Assembly: GCA_016722635.1 (NCBI GenBank)
Contig: JADKIX010000011.1
Location: 248,001 to 312,000, forward strand
Reading direction: 5' to 3'
From: Rhodospirillaceae bacterium
Lineage (GTDB): Bacteria > Pseudomonadota > Alphaproteobacteria > JAEUKQ01
Length of the DNA stretch: 64,000 nucleotides
The notes under the pieces are model-generated. The model was given only the letters and a program-made list of their open reading frames with translations, searched no databases and had not been told where the DNA came from. The translations under genes and the position numbers were made by a program. This document shows, one piece after another, positions 26,240-35,453 of this stretch (position 1 is its first letter; each line of letters begins with the position of its first letter).

Positions 26240-27652
26240 CTAGTAGGTTAACCGCACGCGGTAGGTAAAGATGGTTTTGCCGTTGGCAGGAACGGTAACC
26301 TTCCATTGCATCTGGCTGGCGTTTATTTTCTTACCCACTACACTTTGTTGCAACACGCGCCAATCACCTGGAACGCTTTCAACCAGTGTCACCTCTACCG
26401 CCTCAGATTTCGCATTCTTAAACTCCACCTCATAGGCAGTTTCATACACATTCTTGGCAATCTTACTAAAATCAGTCTGCTTGGCCCGGGCCGTCACATC
26501 GAAGGCATTGCCCAGGGTTAACGTGACATCCTCGCCCTTCGGGGTGTGTTGAATGGCATCCTCGCCCACAAAGATCGCTTGTCCTTTACTGTCATTTTTA
26601 TACACCCGCACGATGCCTTTCGGTAGGGGCAATCCTAAACCAAAAGCTTCGGTGTTGCTAAACTGGATGCGTACACTGGCATTCACCATCTCCCGGTCAC
26701 CCATCACATCGGTATAACCGTTAGTGATCCCCCCAAACCGGTATTCCTTGACCACCTTCACCCCTTCCCCGGTTAACATCACCACCTGTTTGGTTTGGTT
26801 TTGGGCAATCGTCGTTGGGCGAGGTAAACTATATAGATGATATTCAAATAAAGATTCCTGCTGCAACTGATCCGCTGCCGTTGATTTCGTGGCAACCGGT
26901 GGTTGGATACGGCCACTTGCCATTCCATCTCTGACCAAATTCAAATCGCCCGCCACCAATTGTAATTGAGCATTGGCATAGGTAATACCGCTTTGATTGG
27001 TTAACGTTACCAATCCGGTCAGGTTCAGTTGGGTTTCGTCCGCGCTTAATGAGGCCACATAATCCGCTTTCCAGCCCAATCCGCCGGTCAAATAATCCAA
27101 CTCCACCTGTTTGCTGCCAGCGACCTCACTATCCAGCTTTAAAACCAGGGTCGGCCGCGCCCGTAAATTGACGGGAACTTGGTCATAAATAATGCGCCCC
27201 GGTAACTGGGTTTCAATGCGGTCACCAATCTTTAATACCACCCCACCTGTGACACTCAATACCTCAGCCTCCACAATCTTTTCCTGTTTTAGTGCCTCAT
27301 CCCATACCGCAAAGCGCACCTTACCCCCCACTGATTTCTCCAGCAGCTTGGCCGGGGTCAGCAGGTCAAAATCAAAGTTCTGCTCCAACATCTCAACCCC
27401 GCCACCCTGCACATGAAATAGGCTGGTCTCAGGCCTTATCATGGTGCTGACCTCAATAAACGCAATGTCATTCAACCCTTTCTGGAAATTGATGCTGCGC
27501 TGATCCCGCACCAAAGCCAAATTCTCGTTATAAATCGTTACCGCTACATGGCTTTGGGCATTCACACCCACTTGCTGTTCTTGTGCCTGCACCGTAAAAC
27601 CGGTGACACCGAGGGCCGCAACCGTTGATAAAAATAACTGCTTGGTTTTCAT
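26240..27652 (-). CDS. DUF4139-domain secreted protein
   Basis: 470 residues with a signal peptide (MKTKQLFLSTVAALGVTGFTVQAQEQ, cleavage near residue 24). The family pattern is clear: VAVTIYNENLALVRDQRSINF near the start, ELDYLTGGLGWKADYVASLS in the middle, and a beta-rich C-terminus ending GKTIFTYRVRLTY. DUF4139 proteins are periplasmic or surface proteins of unknown role. AAAGGAA precedes the ATG by a normal distance and a strong terminator follows, so it is a single-gene transcript. Confidence 0.85.
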   Translation of the reverse strand: MKTKQLFLSTVAALGVTGFTVQAQEQQVGVNAQSHVAVTIYNENLALVRDQRSINFQKGLNDIAFIEVSTMIRPETSLFHVQGGGVEMLEQNFDFDLLTPAKLLEKSVGGKVRFAVWDEALKQEKIVEAEVLSVTGGVVLKIGDRIETQLPGRIIYDQVPVNLRARPTLVLKLDSEVAGSKQVELDYLTGGLGWKADYVASLSADETQLNLTGLVTLTNQSGITYANAQLQLVAGDLNLVRDGMASGRIQPPVATKSTAADQLQQESLFEYHLYSLPRPTTIAQNQTKQVVMLTGEGVKVVKEYRFGGITNGYTDVMGDREMVNASVRIQFSNTEAFGLGLPLPKGIVRVYKNDSKGQAIFVGEDAIQHTPKGEDVTLTLGNAFDVTARAKQTDFSKIAKNVYETAYEVEFKNAKSEAVEVTLVESVPGDWRVLQQSVVGKKINASQMQWKVTVPANGKTIFTYRVRLTY

Positions 27653-27731
27653 TTGCTGTTCCTTTGTTGATCATTTCTTTTTGAAGAAATATTCGCGCCT
27701 TTGAAAAACATATTGTTCCTTTATGGCTAAA

Positions 27732-28451
27732 TTATGGCAAACGCTTTCGGATGATAATCATCGACCCATCTGACGCCGGGAAAGACACTTGGACAATATC
27801 TTGATCCATCCCATACCAAACATGCCGGGTCATTTCGCCTGAAATAAGATAATGTTTTGTTGGCAAAGAGTGGCCCCCAATCATAATATTCTCTGTCCCT
27901 TGATATTCTATGTTGACCTGCCTTAATTTCCCTTTGACCGTATCGAGCAAGACTGTTTGCTTAATGGTATCGGGCTGCCACAGGCTGGTAGGAAACAACC
28001 CAAGGGTGGTCGTGATGGTGTGATCATCAAAGACGATTTCGGCGGTTTTGTTATTTTGCCTCAATGAAAATTGCCGCCTTTTACCGTTATCATTACTGGC
28101 ACTGATGAGGGAGATCAGTTGCTTCCCCTCCCATATTTCTTCCGAATGATGTTCGGATCTGTATAAAGTGAAGATCATTCCATTAATTTTGATGTTCCAA
28201 TCAACAGTCACCCGTAATTGTTTTCCTTGGGGATTGAAGGCCAAAACATAGGAACCAATTATTTTGCCGTTACGCCAAACATCATAATTTATCTGCTGTT
28301 GTGCCAGGTTTTGTTGCGCCTGCGTGGGTACAATATAACCAAAAAGGCTGATCAAAACAGCAGCCCATAAAAACCATTTTTTGCCCAAAAAATTAACCCG
28401 GTTTTTCCAAGAACCGCGGGGACGTAAAAAGAAACTTGTTATTCCCATCAT
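27732..28451 (-). CDS. Periplasmic protein, DUF6134-like
   Basis: 239 residues. A basic N-terminus and hydrophobic segment (WFLWAAVLISLFGYIVPTQAQ) form an extended signal peptide. The mature region is beta-rich and contains INYDVWRNGKIIGSYVLAFN, the opening seen in DUF6134 proteins, with GHSLPTKHYLISGEMTRHVWY near the end. Function unknown. Its ATG lies one base after the stop of the 70-residue frame upstream, and its ribosome-binding site (AAAGGA) is inside that frame, suggesting translational coupling. Confidence 0.75.
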   Translation of the reverse strand: MMGITSFFLRPRGSWKNRVNFLGKKWFLWAAVLISLFGYIVPTQAQQNLAQQQINYDVWRNGKIIGSYVLAFNPQGKQLRVTVDWNIKINGMIFTLYRSEHHSEEIWEGKQLISLISASNDNGKRRQFSLRQNNKTAEIVFDDHTITTTLGLFPTSLWQPDTIKQTVLLDTVKGKLRQVNIEYQGTENIMIGGHSLPTKHYLISGEMTRHVWYGMDQDIVQVSFPASDGSMIIIRKRLP

Positions 28452-28452
28452 T

Positions 28453-28665
28453 CTAAAGTCCTTTGTCTTCCTTAAATTTTCTTGCCATTATTTCTAAAGC
28501 CAGATGCGCTATCGTATGAGTTGAATGCAAGGTGTTGTTGATAAAATGGGCCAGCAATTTTAAATCATCAAATGGCGTTAACTGCAAAAAATTGAACGCA
28601 TCAAGCCTCATGAGGAGTTGATAAATCGAGTCCTTATCTGTGCTTATATGATCAATATGCGACAT
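28453..28665 (-). CDS. Small hypothetical protein upstream of the DUF6134-like gene
   Basis: 70 residues, soluble and histidine-rich, with no motif I recognise. It ends one base before the next start codon, which is the main argument that it is translated. No good ribosome-binding site precedes its ATG, so the start or the gene itself is uncertain. Confidence 0.4.
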   Translation of the reverse strand: MSHIDHISTDKDSIYQLLMRLDAFNFLQLTPFDDLKLLAHFINNTLHSTHTIAHLALEIMARKFKEDKGL

Positions 28666-28895
28666 AGTGCCGCGTCAACATAGCCCTCCAGGCCTGGTAA
28701 ATATTATGACTACTCCAAGTAACGGGATTGTAAGTGAAATTGGGGTAATCAGCTACAAAAAAATTTGCCTTTGAATGGTGTAACTTCTTGTTTATGTATC
28801 GGTGCAGAAATCTAGAAAATTTTTATCTTGCCGATTGTAAATTTTTTGGGCTTATTGCTTAGATGGCTTATTGCCAAGGTAAGGGAATGAAGAGC

Positions 28896-29441
28896 ATGTA
28901 TTCTTTTGAAATTAATAAAATTGCCGCGGCAGTTTTATTGGGCGCATTGACCTTGATGGTATCTATGCAGGTAGGTAAAATGGTTATCCACGAGCCTGCC
29001 TCCTTGGAAGCCGCTGTCCAAACAGATCTGGTCCCTACCAACGCTGGCGACAATACGGATACGGGTGCAACCGTTATAGATCCAGTCAGTGCATTGCTTG
29101 CAACCGCAGATATTGCTGCGGGGGAGGCCATTTCTAAGCGCTGCACCAGTTGCCATAGTTTTACCAAAGCTGGCCCCCATAAGATTGGTCCGAATTTGTG
29201 GAATATTGTTGGCAACAAAACCGGGCATATAGAGGGGTTCAGTTATAGCCAAGGTATGCTGGCATTAAATAAAAATTGGGGCTATGAAGAATTAAACCAA
29301 TTTTTGTACTCCCCGAAAGGGTATGTTACAGGTACTAAAATGACTTTTGCTGGCCTCAAAAAACTGCAGGAGCGTGCCAATCTGATTGCTTGGTTGCGTT
29401 TGCAAAGCGATGCTCCCTTAGCTTTACCAACCACCCCATAA
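28896..29441 (+). CDS. Membrane-anchored class I cytochrome c (CycM-like)
   Basis: 181 residues from MYSFEINKIAAAVLLGALTL, an uncleaved N-terminal anchor of the CycM type. A linker leads to the haem site CTSCH (about residues 83-87), then KIGPNLWNIVGNKTGH, and a methionine ligand in YVTGTKMTFAG. It would face the periplasm and carry electrons to a terminal oxidase. The open frame extends to 28863, but the family begins with the SFE-NKI pattern, so the ATG at 28896 is used. The alpha/beta hydrolase gene follows after 9 bases. Confidence 0.9.
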   Translation: MYSFEINKIAAAVLLGALTLMVSMQVGKMVIHEPASLEAAVQTDLVPTNAGDNTDTGATVIDPVSALLATADIAAGEAISKRCTSCHSFTKAGPHKIGPNLWNIVGNKTGHIEGFSYSQGMLALNKNWGYEELNQFLYSPKGYVTGTKMTFAGLKKLQERANLIAWLRLQSDAPLALPTTP

Positions 29442-29450
29442 ATTTACCAT

Positions 29451-30248
29451 GTGATTTTGCCTTCCCTTATTCCTGGCACCAATTTTCAAAAAATACATAT
29501 AACGCCCAAGTTACAATTGGCTTATGAATATATTGCCGGTAAAAATCCAGGCATCATTTACCTGGGCGGTTTCCATTCCCGTATGACCGGTAGCAAAGCC
29601 TCGTCACTCAGAGATTTTTGCGCTGAGCGGGGGCAACAGTTTTTACGGTTTGATTATCGTGGGCATGGGTTATCGGAGGGGGAGGCTGCCGAATTTTCAA
29701 TCGCAGAATGGCTGGATGATTGCCTGTTTTTATTAGACCGTTTGACAAAGGGGCCACAAATTTTGGTAGGTTCCAGCATGGGGGGTTGGTTAATGGCTTT
29801 GATGGGTTTATCTAGGCCTCAGCGTATTATCGCCCATATTGGTTTAGCAGCAGCACCGGATTTCACGGAAAAGCTTATCTTGCCTTCCCTATCTGCACCC
29901 CAAAAACAAGCTTTGCAACAGCAGGGTACTACCGCCATCCATTCGCCCTACAGTCCCACCCCATACCCTATTAGCACCTATTTTCTAGAACAGTCCCGGC
30001 GTTTTCTGATTTTAGGGAATGGCAAACTTTCCTCCTTACCGCACCCTCTATGGTTGTTCCATGGTTTGCTGGATCAGGAAGTGTCTTGGCAGTTGTCTTT
30101 TGATATTCTACAGCAAACTACCAACCCCCATAGCCACTTAACAATTATCAAAGATGGCGATCACCGCTTATCACAGCCCCATCATGTTTCTTTATGGTTA
30201 GAGGCGGTTGCCATCTTGATCCATAAATTCTCCAGCCCCTCCCGGTAA
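29451..30248 (+). CDS. Alpha/beta hydrolase (ABHD10/thioesterase-like)
   Basis: 265 residues starting with GTG at 29451. The nucleophile elbow is GSSMGG (S109) in ILVGSSMGGWLMALMGLS; an oxyanion-type LGGFHSRMTGSKA and FRFDYRGHGLSEG-like segments precede it. The acid is likely the aspartate of GLLDQEVSW and the base the histidine of KDGDHRLSQ. The arrangement resembles ABHD10-type depalmitoylases, but the substrate is unknown. Its last 67 bases overlap the convergent gene that ends at 30182. Confidence 0.85.
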   Translation: MILPSLIPGTNFQKIHITPKLQLAYEYIAGKNPGIIYLGGFHSRMTGSKASSLRDFCAERGQQFLRFDYRGHGLSEGEAAEFSIAEWLDDCLFLLDRLTKGPQILVGSSMGGWLMALMGLSRPQRIIAHIGLAAAPDFTEKLILPSLSAPQKQALQQQGTTAIHSPYSPTPYPISTYFLEQSRRFLILGNGKLSSLPHPLWLFHGLLDQEVSWQLSFDILQQTTNPHSHLTIIKDGDHRLSQPHHVSLWLEAVAILIHKFSSPSR

Positions 30249-31096
30249 GAGGGGTATAAAAGTTCTACTTTCAATTCCTCCTTTATCAGCCGGTTAGAAA
30301 CCTTTTTATTTTCCTGATAAAAACTTCGGGTCATTTCAGAGATAGCAGGGTCATCTAGGGAGGTTGGCAACAAATCTTCTGTCCCTAGCAGCTGGCACGC
30401 ATACCGGATCACTGCCGCGGGAGATGAAGGAAAATCATCGGCCAAGTTATAAACCGCCCCTGACCTTGGCTGTCGCATGGAAGCCCATAAAACCTGGATA
30501 ATATCATCAATATGAAGCCGGTTGAATATCTGCCCGGGCTGATCAATCAGCTTGACCTTCCCCCCAAGAATGTTTGCCAAAGCGTTCCGGCCAGGGCCGT
30601 AAATGCTGGATAAACGAAATACATGGATGGGCAGTTGAGATTGTCGATGCAGGAACCACCATTCTTTCTCAGCTGACCATCTTTTATGACCCCGGTCCGT
30701 GCTGGGGTTCGGCGGGGTATTTTCATCCACCCATTTTCCTTGTTGATCCCCATAAACACTCGTTGCTGACAAATAACCGATCCAAGCTAGGTGCCCCATT
30801 TCCCTAAAAGCATCCTGATAATCCCTTAAAAACGGATCGTGGCCATGGCGGTCAGGCGGGATGGAAAATAAGACATGGGTATAGCCCTGAAGAAGGCTGG
30901 ATAAATTTTTGATTGGATGTGAGGGGCTTAAGAGGTAAGCCGAACAACCGTTTTCTAAAAGTTTTTTCTGTTTTTCAGGATCACGGACAGTGCCCCCCAC
31001 TGCCCAGCCTTGGTGTTGCAGTTTTTTCATAAGGAACCCAGCCGTATAGCCAAGGCCGAAACAAAAACAGGCCGATGGTTTAATGATTGGTACCAT
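30182..31096 (-). CDS. NAD(P)-binding epimerase/SDR protein (YeeZ-like)
   Basis: 304 residues. The N-terminal Rossmann motif is CFGLGYTAGFLMKKL, followed by GGTVRDPEKQKKLLENG; the central SATSVYGDQQGKWVDE and YNLADDFPSSP segments match the atypical SDR/epimerase group typified by YeeZ. The canonical YxxxK is altered (the region reads DRGHKRWSAEKEW), so enzymatic activity is uncertain. It begins two bases after the NDUFA9-like gene ends and overlaps the convergent hydrolase gene by 67 bases. Confidence 0.82.
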   Translation of the reverse strand: MVPIIKPSACFCFGLGYTAGFLMKKLQHQGWAVGGTVRDPEKQKKLLENGCSAYLLSPSHPIKNLSSLLQGYTHVLFSIPPDRHGHDPFLRDYQDAFREMGHLAWIGYLSATSVYGDQQGKWVDENTPPNPSTDRGHKRWSAEKEWWFLHRQSQLPIHVFRLSSIYGPGRNALANILGGKVKLIDQPGQIFNRLHIDDIIQVLWASMRQPRSGAVYNLADDFPSSPAAVIRYACQLLGTEDLLPTSLDDPAISEMTRSFYQENKKVSNRLIKEELKVELLYPSYREGLENLWIKMATASNHKET

Positions 31097-31098
31097 TT

Positions 31099-32040
31099 CT
31101 ATAAGGCATTATTTTTCAAATAACGCTGGGACATATAAAGCTGTAGATATTCAGGCGCCACTAACTCTAAGGCAGCTGGCTGCATGCCTAAATCCTTGAA
31201 TGATAGGGCCTGCGCCTGGACCACATTGTCATATTTCAGCAACCTAACTTGATCGCGGGTCAAGGGCGGATTGGGTAAAAATTCTGCTGGCCAAGCCACT
31301 ATTTTCGCAAGCATACTGGGAATCCTCAACAACCAACGTTGCCGATGCGTCACCTGCAATACATAGCGGAGCAGTTGATGAAATTCGTATATATTTGGCC
31401 CCCCCAATTCATAGGTTTTTCCTTGAGTACCTTTATCAGCCAAACATTGGATGATTGCTTGGGCAACATCCTGGACAAAAACAGGCTGGAATTTCGTATG
31501 CCCCTGGATAAGAGGTAAAAATAAACTTCGTTGGGCAATCCGGGCAAAGCGGTTTAAAAACTGATCTTCAGGGCCAAAAATAACACTGGGGCGAATAATG
31601 GTTGTTTCTGGAAAAATTTGCCTTACCTGTATTTCACCCGCAGCTTTTGTCCGGGCATAGAGTGAGGCTGATTGCGCTGATGCACCCAAGGCCGATACAT
31701 GGATGAAGCGTTGAACGCCGTATTCCTTTGCAGCATTGGCTATATTTTCCGCTGCTTGTACATGGATATTGTTAAATCTTTGGCTTCCCCTTTGATACAA
31801 GATACCAACCAAATTAACAACAATATCCGACCCTTTTATAACATTGCCAACCGATTGTGGATCATGGATATTTGTGGCAATCAGCTTGATCTGGCCTAAT
31901 TGTCCTAAGGGTTTTAAAAATAACGCCCGTTCCGGATACCGCACGGCAACCCTGATCATCAACCCCTGTTTCGCGAGTAACGGGATCAAATAACGTCCGA
32001 TAAACCCACTTCCACCAAAAACTGTGATCATTTTCATCAT
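31099..32040 (-). CDS. NDUFA9-like NAD(P)-binding protein (complex I accessory family)
   Basis: 313 residues, atypical SDR. The opening is MITVFGGSGFIGRYLIPLLA; VNLVGILYQRGSQRFNNIHV, IHVSALGASAQSASLYARTKAAGE and TIIRPSVIFGPEDQFLNRFA are the distinctive motifs of the alphaproteobacterial and mitochondrial NDUFA9 family. Mitochondrial NDUFA9 is an accessory subunit of complex I; bacterial homologues may help assemble or stabilise it. Two adjacent ATGs and a third at codon 4 leave the exact start open. It is first in a two-gene unit with the YeeZ-like gene. Confidence 0.87.
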   Translation of the reverse strand: MMKMITVFGGSGFIGRYLIPLLAKQGLMIRVAVRYPERALFLKPLGQLGQIKLIATNIHDPQSVGNVIKGSDIVVNLVGILYQRGSQRFNNIHVQAAENIANAAKEYGVQRFIHVSALGASAQSASLYARTKAAGEIQVRQIFPETTIIRPSVIFGPEDQFLNRFARIAQRSLFLPLIQGHTKFQPVFVQDVAQAIIQCLADKGTQGKTYELGGPNIYEFHQLLRYVLQVTHRQRWLLRIPSMLAKIVAWPAEFLPNPPLTRDQVRLLKYDNVVQAQALSFKDLGMQPAALELVAPEYLQLYMSQRYLKNNAL

Positions 32041-32233
32041 AAAGACCGCTTTTCTTCGTTTTTATAAGAATAAACTAACATATTACCCTCCCGAATTTAC
32101 TCGTATGTATGCCTGAAAGTAAAGGAGGATAAGTAAAAATGTATAGTTTGGGTCTTCTTTTAGTTTTGTCCCCTAACCGCCCGGTTCTGGTCATATCTCG
32201 GGATGGCGTGGATAGATAGAAGCGGTAAATCGG

Positions 32234-32262
32234 TTGACAATTCGTAAGTTTTTACCCATAAC
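32234..32262 (+). promoter_or_regulatory. Probable promoter of tRNA-Leu
   Basis: TTGACA at 32234-32239 and a weak -10-like CATAAC at 32257-32262 with 17-base spacing, 34 bases before the tRNA start. Confidence 0.45.
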
Positions 32263-32296
32263 AGCCTGGAAGGCTTATCATTCAACCTTTGTTTAT

Positions 32297-32383
32297 GCCC
32301 AGATGGCGGAATTGGTAGACGCGCAGGTTTCAGGTACCTGTAACCGCAAGGTTGTGTAAGTTCGAGTCTTATTCTGGGCACCA
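32297..32383 (+). tRNA. tRNA-Leu (CAG)
   Basis: Full cloverleaf by eye: acceptor arm GCCCAGA pairing with TCTGGGC, D-arm GGCGGAATTGGTAGACGC, anticodon loop TTCAGGT with CAG at 32331-32333, a long class II variable arm (TAACCGCAAGGTTGT), and T-arm GTTCGAGTC. The discriminator A and the CCA end are encoded (32381-32383). No integrase or attachment-site duplication is seen next to it. Confidence 0.96.
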
Positions 32384-32446
32384 TGTAACTACCGATTGCC
32401 GATAACCGCTACATAAAAGCCGCCAACAAGGAATCTTACAGCAAGA

Positions 32447-33091
32447 ATGCAACAAAATGTTTTAACGCCGCAAATATTCCTACATCAGAGTGATTTGCCA
32501 GAAGGCGTCAATTTTACCCATTCTGTTGCGGTTGATACAGAAACCATGGGGTTAAAGCCCCAGCGCGACCGTTTATGTCTGATCCAATTATCGGGGGGCG
32601 ACGGTGTTTGCCATTTAGTACAATTTTCGCCCGGTCAAAAACCGTATCATGCCCCTCGCTTAAAAAAAATGCTGGAAAATCCGGCTATACAAAAAATATT
32701 TCATTTTGGCCGCTTTGATTTGCACGTACTCAAGTTTTACCTAGGTGTTGATTGCACCCCTGTTTATTGCACCAAAATTGCATCCAAGCTCGTGCGTACC
32801 TTCACCGATCGGCATGGATTGAAAGATTTATGCAAAGATTTACTGGAAATTGAAATATCTAAACAACAACAATCTTCTGACTGGGGAGCTGCCACTTTGA
32901 CAGCGGATCAACAAAAATATGCGGCCTCTGATGTTTTATATTTGCATCTGCTCAAGGAAAAATTAGATATCCTTTTAAAGCGTGAGGGGCGTTTAGATAT
33001 CGCCAAAAATTGTTTCCATTTCTTAAATACCCGCATCCATCTGGATTTGATGGGGTTAGAAGAAGTGGACATTTTTGCCCATCATTCTTAA
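32447..33091 (+). CDS. RNase D-like 3'-5' exonuclease
   Basis: 214 residues. The DEDDy exonuclease domain is complete: VAVDTETMGL (Exo I), IFHFGRFDLHVL (Exo II) and a YAASDVLYLHLL segment (Exo III). The HRDC domains of full-length RNase D are missing, as in the short alphaproteobacterial ribonuclease D family. Members trim 3' ends of tRNA or other stable RNAs. It follows the tRNA-Leu gene by 63 bases in the same direction. Confidence 0.9.
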   Translation: MQQNVLTPQIFLHQSDLPEGVNFTHSVAVDTETMGLKPQRDRLCLIQLSGGDGVCHLVQFSPGQKPYHAPRLKKMLENPAIQKIFHFGRFDLHVLKFYLGVDCTPVYCTKIASKLVRTFTDRHGLKDLCKDLLEIEISKQQQSSDWGAATLTADQQKYAASDVLYLHLLKEKLDILLKREGRLDIAKNCFHFLNTRIHLDLMGLEEVDIFAHHS

Positions 33092-33246
33092 CGTTATAGC
33101 GTTGTTCCGGCCCTTAAGGATTACGTTAGCGATCTTCAACCGCCTGATCTTGTTGAATCTTTGGCCCTTGTTGAGGGTTGTATAAAAGAGCCAGATAGAC
33201 TATACTTAATGTAGGGTTTACAAAAGGTGGAGATGGCAGGCACTTT

Positions 33247-33819
33247 ATGTTGATGTGGCGTTTATTAAAATATGGCATCCCGGTACTCGGGATTATGGCG
33301 GGGGCTGCCATTTTCTGGTTATCCCAGGAACGGCTGCAAACATCGCATGTGCGTTTGTCAGAAAGCCGCGTTAGTGAACAAGAAAACGGCCTTTTGTCGA
33401 TGCAGGATGTTGTTTTCCGTGGAACCGACCAACATCACCGCGCCTTTACTTTACGCGGCGATGTCATGGGGTCAGCTGAGGGTAACGTCTCAAACAATCT
33501 TTTCCAATTGCAACAGCTAAGCGGCGATATTTTGCTAGAGGATGATCAGGGATTGTCTTTTTCATCCGACCAAGGTTTCTTCCGTCGCAGTGAAAAAATG
33601 TTGAGTTTGACCAATAATGTCCGGATACATTTAGGCAAGGAGCTCCAATTTATGTCTTCAGCCTTACAAATCGATTTATCAAATCATCAGATTACCACGC
33701 AATCACCAGTCACCGGGGCGGGAGAATTTGGGAATTTATTGGCCGACGGTCTATGGATGGACCGCGAGCAAAATGTCATTTTTTTGAATGGGAAAACCAT
33801 CATTCACATTAACAATTAA
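33247..33819 (+). CDS. lptC: LPS export protein LptC
   Basis: 190 residues. A single N-terminal transmembrane helix (YGIPVLGIMAGAAIFWL) anchors a periplasmic beta-jellyroll domain recognisable from SMQDVVFRGTDQHHRAFTL and the later DLSNHQITTQSPVTGAGEFG. LptC receives lipopolysaccharide from LptB2FG and passes it to LptA. It is the first gene of lptC-lptA-lptB, and a GGTGGAGATGG purine stretch precedes the start. Confidence 0.88.
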   Translation: MLMWRLLKYGIPVLGIMAGAAIFWLSQERLQTSHVRLSESRVSEQENGLLSMQDVVFRGTDQHHRAFTLRGDVMGSAEGNVSNNLFQLQQLSGDILLEDDQGLSFSSDQGFFRRSEKMLSLTNNVRIHLGKELQFMSSALQIDLSNHQITTQSPVTGAGEFGNLLADGLWMDREQNVIFLNGKTIIHINN

Positions 33820-33840
33820 CGATGATAAGGGTTTTCTAGC

Positions 33841-34674
33841 TTGATCAGACAGTATTATATTTTTGGGTGCCTACTTCTTGCCCTTTTTCCATATCATTCA
33901 GCACAGGCAGATCTTTTTGATTTTACCTTAAAAAACCAACCACTTTCGATTGAGGCGGATAGCGGCGTTGAAATTCGCCAACAAGAAAAAATTTATGTTG
34001 CTCGTGGCAATGTCAAAATTATGCGAGGCACCCTTCAGTTACAGGCAGATACCGTCACCGCTTATTACCGGGATAAAAAACAAGGGAAGGGGTTTGAAAT
34101 CTGGAAAATCCATGCCCAGGGGAACGTAGAACTTACTTCCGAAGCAGACCAGATTAATTCTTCGGAAGCGACGATTGATTTTGATCGATCTTCCTTCATC
34201 CTCCAAAGCCAGGATAGCCAGGTCATTTCAGTGAGGCTGGGCGATTATATTTTAACGGCCCTGGGGAAAATTGAATATGTTGATGAAGTCCACCAAATAA
34301 CGGCGTTGGGAAAACCAACTTTGTCTAATAAACCAATGAATCTATCACTTGCAGGCGATGAAATAAAAATTTTCCTGCTGCCGTTTAAAAGCCAATCCTC
34401 AGATAAGTTATCACGGATCCAAAAGCTGACAGCTGACCATCAGGTCCGCCTGCAGCAAAAAGATACCATTGCCTTAGCTGACCGGCTTGTTTATACCGTC
34501 CAGGAAAAGACTATTTTGATGTCGGGCCATGCCCAAATCACTCAAGGTAATAACCAAATGCAGGGCGAAAACATGTTGATCAATTTGGCCAGCGAATCGA
34601 TATCGATCACCGCCACCCCGGGCTCATCACAAAAGGTTAATACCCTTTTATTGCTTGATCCCATAAATAAATGA
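33841..34674 (+). CDS. lptA: LPS transport periplasmic protein LptA
   Basis: 277 residues with a signal peptide (IFGCLLLALFPYHSAQA, cleavage near residue 24) and the OstA beta-jellyroll. Marks are PLSIEADSGVEIRQQEKIYVA, RGNVKIMRGTLQLQAD and a second repeat ending GHAQITQGNNQMQGENMLINL. Longer than E. coli LptA, as usual in alphaproteobacteria. The start is a TTG at 33841 with AAGGG upstream. It bridges inner and outer membranes in LPS export, and its 3' end overlaps lptB by four bases. Confidence 0.88.
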   Translation: MIRQYYIFGCLLLALFPYHSAQADLFDFTLKNQPLSIEADSGVEIRQQEKIYVARGNVKIMRGTLQLQADTVTAYYRDKKQGKGFEIWKIHAQGNVELTSEADQINSSEATIDFDRSSFILQSQDSQVISVRLGDYILTALGKIEYVDEVHQITALGKPTLSNKPMNLSLAGDEIKIFLLPFKSQSSDKLSRIQKLTADHQVRLQQKDTIALADRLVYTVQEKTILMSGHAQITQGNNQMQGENMLINLASESISITATPGSSQKVNTLLLLDPINK

Positions 34675-35453
34675 AAGAAACGGATTTGCCGGTTGAACCA
34701 AGCCTCTTACCAAACACCACTTTGGCAAAAAATTCGCTCAGTTGCGTGAATTTGTGCAAGCAATTCCGTCAACGCTCGGTTGTTCACGGCGTATCGATTG
34801 CCATCGATTCAGGCGAAATAGTTGGATTGTTAGGCCCCAACGGGGCAGGCAAGACGACTAGTTTCTATATGCTCAGCGGTTTAATCAAACCAGATTCTGG
34901 TAGTGTCTTGCTTAATGGCAAAGAAATCACCCTGTTACCAATGTACCGGCGAGCCCAATTGGGGTTAGGATATTTGCCGCAAGAATCTTCTATTTTTCGC
35001 GGATTAACGGTTGAACAAAATATTTTAGTGCCTTTAGAGATTATTTATTCCAATCGGCAACAGCGGAAACAGCGGTTGGATCAGCTTTTAGCAGAACTTG
35101 CCATTGAACATTTGCGTAAAACACCGGCCGTTGCTTTATCGGGGGGAGAGCGGCGGCGTACCGAGATTGCTCGAGCGCTTGCGGGCAATCCCAAATTTCT
35201 TTTATTGGATGAACCCTTTGCAGGTATTGATCCCATCGCTATTACCGAAATTCGTTCCCTGATTCTTTTGCTGCGTCAGCAAGGGATAGGAATCTTAATC
35301 ACCGACCATAACGTCCGAGAAACCTTGAAAATCGTTAATCGTGCATATATTATCCACAGCGGTCAAGTGCTTCGTCAAGGATCGCCTGCAGAAATCATCC
35401 AGGATCCGTTGGTCAGAGAAGTGTATTTGGGGAATGCTTTTAATAATACGTAA
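34671..35453 (+). CDS. lptB: LPS export ABC transporter ATP-binding protein LptB
   Basis: 260-residue ABC ATPase. Walker A is LLGPNGAGKTTSFYMLSGL, the Q-loop is in GLGYLPQESSIFRGLT, the signature is LSGGERRRTEIARAL and Walker B is FLLLDEPFAGIDP. The PQE and FAGIDP patterns are typical of LptB. It powers extraction of LPS with LptFG. About 28 extra N-terminal residues precede the usual start. In most alphaproteobacteria rpoN follows; here hpf comes next. Confidence 0.94.
   Translation: MKETDLPVEPSLLPNTTLAKNSLSCVNLCKQFRQRSVVHGVSIAIDSGEIVGLLGPNGAGKTTSFYMLSGLIKPDSGSVLLNGKEITLLPMYRRAQLGLGYLPQESSIFRGLTVEQNILVPLEIIYSNRQQRKQRLDQLLAELAIEHLRKTPAVALSGGERRRTEIARALAGNPKFLLLDEPFAGIDPIAITEIRSLILLLRQQGIGILITDHNVRETLKIVNRAYIIHSGQVLRQGSPAEIIQDPLVREVYLGNAFNNT

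Noticed and set aside
32297..32383. tRNA-Leu as a possible integration site
   Set aside because: No integrase, no direct repeat of the tRNA 3' end and ordinary genes on both sides.
32160..32384. 74-residue minus-strand frame across the tRNA-Leu gene (starting MVPRIRLELTQPC)
   Set aside because: It is the antisense reading of tRNA-Leu, a well-known source of false hypothetical proteins.
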